NCBI GenBank assembly: GCA_034423135.1
Contig: DAOUJC010000022.1
Coordinates: 1 to 64,000, forward strand
DNA length: 64,000 nt
Direction: 5' to 3'
Source: JAPPHY01 sp034423135
Lineage (GTDB): Bacteria > Chloroflexota > Dehalococcoidia > Lucifugimonadales > UBA2985
Positions 58,139-64,000 of this stretch are shown here, piece by piece; positions within the stretch are counted from its first letter, which is position 1; each line of letters starts with the position of its first letter. Made by a program: the position numbers and the translations under genes. Under the pieces are notes generated by a model, which saw only the letters and a list, made by a program, of their open reading frames with translations, made no database searches and was not told where the DNA came from.

Positions 58139-60208
58139 CTAGTCCTCGCGAGCTTCCCACGCCGCCTCGTTCACCATGTCTGACAGCTCCGAAGGCAGCG
58201 CCTCGCGCACCTCCACCAGCGCCTCCTCTCCGGCTGCTTCCGCGGCTTCCAGCATACCTGCTGCAAGCGCCGATTCGGCGTCCTCGTGGGAGACTCCCAG
58301 CTCACTGGCGGCCAGCCTGGCCGCCTCAAACGCCTCGGCCGTCGCCTCGACGGGGCTGAGACCGCCCTCAAGCGCACCCTCAATCACGCCGTAACCCGCG
58401 CCGTGCAGAGCGTCCAGGAAGGGCACGTCCCGCCCCGTCAGCGCGCGCAGCGTACCCAGCACGGCGCCCCGCGCAGCGCGGCCCATCTGGTCGGCCAGAT
58501 CGTCGCCCACGTGGACGGCGCCGCGTGTTGCGTGCCGGGCCAACTCCAGGCCGTGCTCGGCGAAGTCCCCAACGTCCTCCACCGCCTCCTCCACTGCTTC
58601 GCCCACTGCATGAGCGACGTCTCGCACCAGGATACGGCCGCGGCCCACCGACGTAACCGCCGTCTGCGTCGACGCGGCAAGCTGGTAGGCCGTCACGCCC
58701 AGAGCCACGTCCGCGCCGGGCAGCCGCTTGAGGTACCCGTAGGACTTGGATGTCAGAGAGCCGATGACGGGCAGCGAGGTGAGGGCCCGCCTTGCAGGCG
58801 TCGCGTGCGCCAGCAGCTCCGCCAGAGCGACCTCGCGCGGGATCTCGCCTTCCTCTCGAAGCGCCACCAGCAGATTCAGTGAGAGCAGGCTGAAGAAGAA
58901 CGCTATGAGGAAAACGAAGTCGAAGCCGATGAGCTGCAGCGCGGGTATCTCCACCGCTCCCGTCTGCGAAATCCAGGTGAGGTCGAAGCGAAGCGTTTTC
59001 GTCGAGAAGAAGTCCGCCAGCAGGCCTCCGATTATCGGTCCGATGCCCATGCTGACGTACGCCGCAATCCCGGCCACACCCAGAAAGGCTGTGGCTTTGT
59101 TGTCCGGCGCAATCTTGAGGGCAAGCGTGTTTACGGTGAGCAGCACACCTCCTCTCGCAATGCCCACGAACGCGTTCAGTACGATCAGAAGGGGCATGGT
59201 CAGCACGTGCTTCTCCGTGTGAGCCACGAATACCCAACCCAGAAACACCAGGAGGAACAGCGACGCCGAAAGGGACATCACGGTCTTGCTCCCGACCCTG
59301 TCGGCCATCGGGCCCCAGACGCGCACGAACAGCACGTGCGTGATGTTGCTCAGCACCACAAGCGACATGACCACGGGCAACTCCAACTCCAGGTCCGTGA
59401 GCATGTACACGACGAAGAACGGGATGGCAATGTTGGACGCCACGCCCCACACCCACAGAAACCGCAGCAGGTGCGAGAAGTTCTTGTCCCGCAGCGGCTC
59501 GGTCAGAGTTGAGATGGGCGACTCCTTCACCTCAGGGGCGGCCGGCATCAGCGGCTCCCTGGCCCGGGCCACCATAAAGGGGCCAATGATGCCAAGCGTC
59601 AGCGCCCCCGCAATGAAGAAGAACGAGTATCCATAGGCCTCCTGTCCCGGCGGCGCCTGGCCTTCCCACCAGCTGATGTAGAAGCTCGCGCCAAGCCCCA
59701 GCACTGCCAGCACCGCTGTGCTGGTAGCCAGCCTGCGCCCGTAGTAGCCCCCAAGAAGCCTGCGCGGGACCAGGTCGTGCATCCAGCTCATCCACGCCGT
59801 GATCCACAACGGCGTAAACAGGCCGCGGAACGCCAGCAGGAATATCAAGGTCAGCACCGCCAGCTCACTTGGGACATCCAGGAAGAATGGGATCGCGCCA
59901 ATCGGGATCATAAGCAGCTGCGCAAACAGCCACGCCGGAAGCCCAATCGCCTTTCGAACCCGAAACCGCTCGATGAGCAGGATGGCGGGCAGCTGCACCA
60001 CCAGAGACGCCAGAGGCACCGCCGAGACTATGCCAACCTGCAGGTTGTTTGCTCCCATGGCCAACGCATACGCGGCCAGATACCCCATGATCTGGATTGT
60101 AGCCAATGCCTCGCTGGTCAGGGCGTCCCAGACCATCATGCGCAGGCTGAAACGCACCTCGCGAGGCGTCAGGGTGGGGCTGGGCCGGAGGAAGCCGAAC
60201 ATTCTCAT
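58139..60208 (-). CDS. MFS transporter with long C-terminal domain, paralogue 1
   Basis: 689 residues. N-terminal ~450 residues are an MFS transporter with about twelve membrane segments (ANNLQVGIVSAVPLASLVVQ, MADRVGSKTVMSLSASLFLL). Residues ~460-689 form an extra soluble Ala/Glu/Gly-rich helical domain (DVAHAVGEAVEEAVEDVGDF, LARHATRGAVHVGDDLADQM, LDALHGAGYGVIEGAL). The same domain ends paralogue 2. Substrate unknown; the tail is not a known MFS accessory domain to me. Promoter overlaps the leader; see 60219-60246. Confidence 0.82.
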   Translation of the reverse strand: MRMFGFLRPSPTLTPREVRFSLRMMVWDALTSEALATIQIMGYLAAYALAMGANNLQVGIVSAVPLASLVVQLPAILLIERFRVRKAIGLPAWLFAQLLMIPIGAIPFFLDVPSELAVLTLIFLLAFRGLFTPLWITAWMSWMHDLVPRRLLGGYYGRRLATSTAVLAVLGLGASFYISWWEGQAPPGQEAYGYSFFFIAGALTLGIIGPFMVARAREPLMPAAPEVKESPISTLTEPLRDKNFSHLLRFLWVWGVASNIAIPFFVVYMLTDLELELPVVMSLVVLSNITHVLFVRVWGPMADRVGSKTVMSLSASLFLLVFLGWVFVAHTEKHVLTMPLLIVLNAFVGIARGGVLLTVNTLALKIAPDNKATAFLGVAGIAAYVSMGIGPIIGGLLADFFSTKTLRFDLTWISQTGAVEIPALQLIGFDFVFLIAFFFSLLSLNLLVALREEGEIPREVALAELLAHATPARRALTSLPVIGSLTSKSYGYLKRLPGADVALGVTAYQLAASTQTAVTSVGRGRILVRDVAHAVGEAVEEAVEDVGDFAEHGLELARHATRGAVHVGDDLADQMGRAARGAVLGTLRALTGRDVPFLDALHGAGYGVIEGALEGGLSPVEATAEAFEAARLAASELGVSHEDAESALAAGMLEAAEAAGEEALVEVREALPSELSDMVNEAAWEARED

Positions 60209-60218
60209 TTGACCGTGT

Positions 60219-60246
60219 ATTCTAGTGCGGCGGCAATGCGGCGCAA
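60219..60246 (-). promoter_or_regulatory. Promoter of MFS paralogue 1
   Basis: On the minus strand TTGCGC (60241-60246), 16 nt, TAGAAT (60219-60224). The -10 ends 10 nt before the ATG and no ribosome binding site is present, implying a leader of only a few nt. Identical to the element of paralogue 2. Confidence 0.55.
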
Positions 60247-60443
60247 AGCACCTCGCTGACGCAATACTACTCGCTTTCCTTCGAGAGTGATTAGGCTCCC
60301 CGGACGAGATGCTTTATTGAGCACGGAGAGGCCCTGCAGAGAACCGCACAAGACTCAAGATGCAATCCATCCAGCACGCAGACTCCAATGCAGGTGTCCC
60401 CAGGTCAGTCTAGCCGCACAGGCGACTCCGGAGGAGGGCATCC

Positions 60444-62519
60444 TCACTTCTCTGCAGGCCCGGCATCGGACGCAGGCTGGCTCGCCATCTCGGCCACTTC
60501 GTCCGGCAACGCATCGCGTACCTCCAGCAGCGCCTCCTCTCCGGCTGCCTCGGCGGCCTCCAGCATGCCTGCGGCCAGCGCCGTATCGGCGGCCTCTGGG
60601 GAGACGCCCAGCTCCCTGGCGGCCTGCCTCGCCGCCTCCACCGCCTCGACCGTCGCCTCGCCGGGGCTGAAGCAGCTCTCCAGCGCACCCTCCACCACAC
60701 CGTAACCTGCGCCGTGCAGCGCGTCGAGTAGGGGCACCTGTCTCTCTGACAGCGTGCGCAGCGTTCCCAGCACGGCGCCACGGGTGGCGCGGCCCATCTG
60801 ATCCGCCAGGTCTTCGCCCGCGTGAACCGCGCCGCGTGTTGCGTGTCGGGCAAGCTCCAGGCCGTGCTCGGCGAAGTCTCCAACATCGTCCATAGACTCC
60901 TCGACCGCTTCACCCACAGCATGAGCGACCTCTTGCACCAAGATCCTTCCCCGGCCCACTGACGTTACCGCCGCTCGGGTGGACGCCGCAAGCTGGTACG
61001 CCGATACACCCATGGCGACATCTGCCCCAGGCAATCGCTTGATGTAGGCGTAAGAGAACGCCGCCGCTGGGCCAAGGAAGGGTGTTGAAGCAATCACACG
61101 GGCCACCGGGCTGGCCCCTTCAACCAGTTGGCCCAAGGCAATGTACCGGTCCGTGGCGCCTTCCTCCTGAAGCGCCACCAACAGATTGAGGGTGAGCAGG
61201 CCGCACAGGAAAACGATAGCGAACAGGAATTCGTAGCCGGACAGGGAGAGCGCGGGCAGTTGTGTAAGACCATTGGGAGAGGACCAGACCAAGTTCAATT
61301 CCAACGATCGTACCAAAAAGAAATCGGCCGCGAGCCCACCGAGGACAGGACCGACTCCAGCGCCTACGTAGGTGGCAATGCTGGCGGCACCAAGATACGG
61401 TGTCGACTTCCCTTGCGGTGCGACCTTGAATGCAATCGTTCCAGTAGTGAGCGTCACTCCTGCGGCGGCAATGCCCATAAAGACGTGCAGCACGGCAAGC
61501 AACGCCAGTGTAATCGCCCTTGACTCCGGGTAGCCGGTAACGATCCAACACAGAATCACCAGTAGATAGAGGGAGGCAGACAGGGACATGACCGTCTTGC
61601 TTCCGAAGCGGTCCGCCATAGACCCCCACACCGATACGAACATAACGTTTGTGACCAGACTAAGGGAAGTGAATGCAATTACAACAGGCAGTTCCAGATC
61701 GAGAACTGTGAGCATGTAAACGGGAAAGAAGGGGAAGGCCAGGAACAGGACCAGGTTCCATAGTAAGAGGAAGCGCAGCAGCTGGGAGAAGTTCCTGTCA
61801 CGCCAAGGCTCCAGCAATAGTGAAAGAGCTGAGCCGCTTTCCTCGAAAGCGGCAGGCATGAGAGGCTCGCTGATCCGAGAGGCGTGGAACACGCTTGAAA
61901 TACCAAGCACCAAGACTCCGCCAATGAGCATGAAGGAATAGACCAGTACCGCGTCTTCCTCCGGCACCCTTCCTTCCCACCATGAGACGAGAAAGCTGGC
62001 GGCCAGGCCAACCACGGCGATGGAGGCGGTCATGTAGGCTTGACGGCGGCTATGGTATGCGCCCATAGCTTCCCTTGGGACTAGGTCGCGAACCCAGCTG
62101 GTCCAACAGGTTGTCCATACGGGGGCGAAGATTCCCCTGACAGCCATCATCAGGATAGCCGCGGTCACGGCCGCTGAGCCGGGGGTGTCCAGCAACCACG
62201 GCACTGCGCCAATGGGAACCCACATGAGGTGGGAGAGCAGCAGCGCGGAAATGCCCATAGCCTTGCGTCTCCGGAACCTCTCCACTGCAAGGATCGCCGG
62301 AATCTGCAAGACTTGGGACAGGAATGGCAACGCAGCCAGCAGACCTACCTGTAGGTTGTTCGCACCCAGAGCCAGCGCATACGCCGCCATCAAGCCCCCG
62401 CTGCCCAGGCTGAACATGACGCCGGAGGCAACGCTCTCCCACACCAAGTGACGGAGGCTCCGTAGCACCTCTTGCTCGGTCAGCGTGGGGCTGGGTCGGA
62501 GGAAGCCGAACATTCTCAT
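60444..62519 (-). CDS. MFS transporter with long C-terminal domain, paralogue 2
   Basis: 691 residues, tandem paralogue of the gene at 58139-60208. Same MRMFGFLRPSPTLT start and MFS core (ANNLQVGLLAALPFLSQVLQ, MADRFGSKTVMSLSASLYLL), diverged over the transporter part. The ~230-residue C-terminal domain is visibly more similar (GRGRILVQEVAHAVGEAVEE, GDFAEHGLELARHATRGAVH, LDALHGAGYGVVEGALES). The start at 62519 matches the paralogue; the frame is open further upstream without a site. Confidence 0.82.
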   Translation of the reverse strand: MRMFGFLRPSPTLTEQEVLRSLRHLVWESVASGVMFSLGSGGLMAAYALALGANNLQVGLLAALPFLSQVLQIPAILAVERFRRRKAMGISALLLSHLMWVPIGAVPWLLDTPGSAAVTAAILMMAVRGIFAPVWTTCWTSWVRDLVPREAMGAYHSRRQAYMTASIAVVGLAASFLVSWWEGRVPEEDAVLVYSFMLIGGVLVLGISSVFHASRISEPLMPAAFEESGSALSLLLEPWRDRNFSQLLRFLLLWNLVLFLAFPFFPVYMLTVLDLELPVVIAFTSLSLVTNVMFVSVWGSMADRFGSKTVMSLSASLYLLVILCWIVTGYPESRAITLALLAVLHVFMGIAAAGVTLTTGTIAFKVAPQGKSTPYLGAASIATYVGAGVGPVLGGLAADFFLVRSLELNLVWSSPNGLTQLPALSLSGYEFLFAIVFLCGLLTLNLLVALQEEGATDRYIALGQLVEGASPVARVIASTPFLGPAAAFSYAYIKRLPGADVAMGVSAYQLAASTRAAVTSVGRGRILVQEVAHAVGEAVEESMDDVGDFAEHGLELARHATRGAVHAGEDLADQMGRATRGAVLGTLRTLSERQVPLLDALHGAGYGVVEGALESCFSPGEATVEAVEAARQAARELGVSPEAADTALAAGMLEAAEAAGEEALLEVRDALPDEVAEMASQPASDAGPAEK

Positions 62520-62529
62520 TTGACCGTGT

Positions 62530-62557
62530 ATTCTAGTGCGGCGGCAATGCGGCGCAA
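62530..62557 (-). promoter_or_regulatory. Promoter of MFS paralogue 2
   Basis: TTGCGC (62552-62557), 16 nt, TAGAAT (62530-62535) on the minus strand, embedded in a ~75-nt block nearly identical to that of paralogue 1. Confidence 0.55.
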
Positions 62558-62673
62558 AGCCCCGCACTCTTGCGAGAGGGCAAATCGTACGAGCAGTCTC
62601 CCGCGCCGCGACCACCTCACGAGACTGGGCGGGAACCGGCAAGAGCGTGTACCAGAACATGCAGCTGGGCAGT

Positions 62674-62880
62674 GGGCGCCTTCACCCCCATCTCAATCTT
62701 CCCCCATCGAGGGGAAGAGGTTATTCATGGAGATAGACCCCTGCCTGCACAGGGGTGGTTCGGTAGATGTAGCCGGCATCACGTCGACCGCCCATTCCTG
62801 CGCAGGCAGGAATCCAGGGGAGGCTGGACGTTGGGCGCCTTTCACCCCCATCTCAATCTTCCGCCTTCGAGGGGAAGAGG
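62674..62880. repeat. Dispersed repeats, family C (two copies) and a palindrome
   Basis: Two direct copies (62674-62720 and 62833-62880) of a ~47-nt element: GGGCGCCTTCACCCCCATCT, CAATCTTCC, then a GAGGGGAAGAGG end. Between them lies CATTCCTGCGCAGGCAGGAA (62793-62812), a near-perfect palindrome. This gap of ~445 nt between divergent genes has no coding frame I would support. Confidence 0.65.
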
Positions 62881-62916
62881 TAGCGCAACGGCCTTACTGA
62901 GGCGACAGTGCGCCTG

Positions 62917-62925
62917 TGGTAGAAT
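62917..62925 (+). promoter_or_regulatory. Extended -10 promoter for the permease gene
   Basis: TGG followed by TAGAAT, 39 nt before the TTG start. -35 not clear. Confidence 0.45.
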
Positions 62926-62964
62926 CGCAGTGGTCCCGCCCAATTGGGGAGGTAAGCTGGTAGA

Positions 62965-64000
62965 TTGACTGCCAGGAGCGCCGAACAGCCCATCCGACTT
63001 GAACCCGAGGAGGCCTGTCCTCTATCGACCGCGCTGGTGGTCGGATTCCAGGGCGCCGCGCTCGTGCTTGCGCCCACGGTGCTGAACGTGGCGGTCGCGG
63101 TCCGCTCTGCCGGGCTCGACGATACCTACCTGACCTGGAGCATCTTCGCCGCGCTGCTCATCACCTCTGCTATAACGGCGTTGCAGGCATTCCAGGCGTG
63201 GCGGTTCGGCGCAGGCCACATAGTCCTCACCTGCCCCGCGGCCCTGTTCATTGCAATCATGGTGGCGACCGTATCCTCGGCCGGGCCATCGACGTTTGCG
63301 AGCCTGCTGGTCGTCTGCTGCGTCATCCAGGTTGCGCTCGCCTGGTGGATGCCAACGCTGCGCAGGATATTCACGCCGGTGGTCACGGGAACGGTGACCA
63401 TGCTGATCGCGGTCAGCGTGCTGCCCATCGCGTTCGACAGCGTGCAGGACCTGCCGGACGGCGCGCCTCCGGTGTCCGGCCCGGCCATCGCCGGGATGAC
63501 GCTGCTCGTGTCGGTGATCGTGACTCTGCGAGCGAGGGGAGCCTGGCGTCTCGCAGGCCCGTTCATCAGCATCCTGGCCGGGACCGCAGTCGCCGCCGCG
63601 TTCGGCCTGCTAGACGGGGACAAGATCGCCGAAGCAGGCTGGTTCGGCATACCTGAGTTTCCGGCGCTGAGCCTGGACCTCACGCCTAGCACGGAGTTCT
63701 GGGCGCTCCTGCCATCGTTCGCGATTCTCACGCTTGTGATCAGCATCAAGACCATCAGCGACGGCGTTGCGATCCAGCAGGGGTCAAGACGTAGGCCGCG
63801 CGCGATAGACTTCCGCAAGATTCAGGGCATGGTGAGCGTCAACGGCGTGGGCATGTTCCTCGCGGGCCTGACGGGTACGCTGCCGCCGATGTCCTACTCC
63901 TCGTTCAGCCTATCCCTCATCAACCTCACCGGCGTCGCGGCACGCAGGGTCGGCATAGGTGTCGCCGTCGTCACTCTGGCGCTTGCCCTGTTCTCCAAGC
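62965..64000 (+). CDS. NCS2 xanthine/uracil permease family protein (3' end off window)
   Basis: First 345 codons visible; no stop before the edge. Membrane segments alternate with GFQGAALVLAPTVLNVAVAV, a pattern close to the NCS2 (nucleobase-cation symporter-2) N terminus, and NGVGMFLAGLTGTLPPMSYS matches the NCS2 signature region. Related proteins take up uracil, xanthine or urate. TTG start at 62965 with GGGGAGGT (62947-62953) 11 nt upstream; an in-frame stop at 62953-62955 excludes an earlier start. Confidence 0.82.
   Translation, partial: MTARSAEQPIRLEPEEACPLSTALVVGFQGAALVLAPTVLNVAVAVRSAGLDDTYLTWSIFAALLITSAITALQAFQAWRFGAGHIVLTCPAALFIAIMVATVSSAGPSTFASLLVVCCVIQVALAWWMPTLRRIFTPVVTGTVTMLIAVSVLPIAFDSVQDLPDGAPPVSGPAIAGMTLLVSVIVTLRARGAWRLAGPFISILAGTAVAAAFGLLDGDKIAEAGWFGIPEFPALSLDLTPSTEFWALLPSFAILTLVISIKTISDGVAIQQGSRRRPRAIDFRKIQGMVSVNGVGMFLAGLTGTLPPMSYSSFSLSLINLTGVAARRVGIGVAVVTLALALFSK

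Overview
The window is a GC-rich bacterial chromosome segment of about 64 kb. I infer a member of the Chloroflexota, probably a Dehalococcoidia/SAR202-like aerobe. The pointers are a fused heme A synthase/heme O synthase, an rpmB-fakA-degV-recG block, a PIN/TRAM-ispD-ispF-cysS block, a RecG with a long N-terminal extension, and paralogous MFS transporters. This placement is inference from gene content; no rRNA gene is present to confirm it.

Left part (1-9.2 kb): two near-identical Cache-type sensor fragments flank an intact NHLP-type (nitrile-hydratase-like leader) RiPP precursor gene and a decayed second copy. These are followed by the ctaA-ctaB fusion and a 10-formyl-THF-hydrolase-like formyltransferase. 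An accessory stretch (4.2-8.8 kb, all minus strand) holds two different hicA/hicB toxin-antitoxin pairs, an orphan oligopeptide-ABC ATPase, four small genes of unknown function with strong ribosome binding sites, and a superinfection-immunity-like membrane protein. It ends at tRNA-Gly and tRNA-Phe.

9.2-19.1 kb: HD-domain hydrolase, rpmB, divergent fakA-degV-recG, the convergent SPFH (stomatin-like)/NfeD pair, and a Fic-domain AMPylase gene preceded by a degenerate 12-bp-period repeat.

19.1-40.4 kb: one continuous minus-strand mega-operon merging the str, S10, spc and alpha operons (rpsL-rpsG-fusA-rpsJ ... secY-adk-map-infA-rpmJ ... rpoA-rplQ-truA-rplM-rpsI). It is driven by a near-consensus promoter upstream of rpsL. 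Many genes overlap by 4 nt. Several products carry unusual low-complexity extensions: L5 has a roughly 210-residue N-terminal extension with a 32-residue tandem repeat, L13 a roughly 150-residue acidic tail, and S17, S3, L4 and RpoA shorter acidic tails.

40.5-57.7 kb: a NYN-domain RNase-like gene with two hairpins in its leader, tRNA-Pro, the PIN/TRAM-ispD-ispF-cysS-FAD oxidase row, gatB-secG-SAM hydrolase, a divergent proVW / proX glycine-betaine-type uptake system, queC, a CPA2 (Kef-like) antiporter, a STAS protein and an unknown gene with a consensus promoter.

57.9-64 kb: tRNA-Ile, two tandem MFS paralogues with a shared, strongly conserved C-terminal domain of about 230 residues and near-identical promoters, repeats, and the first 345 codons of an NCS2 xanthine/uracil permease running off the right edge. 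Dispersed palindromic repeats of at least three families occupy many intergenic gaps. Several genes (ctaAB, queC, both MFS genes) have an extended -10 or -10-like box so close to the start codon that leaderless or nearly leaderless transcripts are likely.
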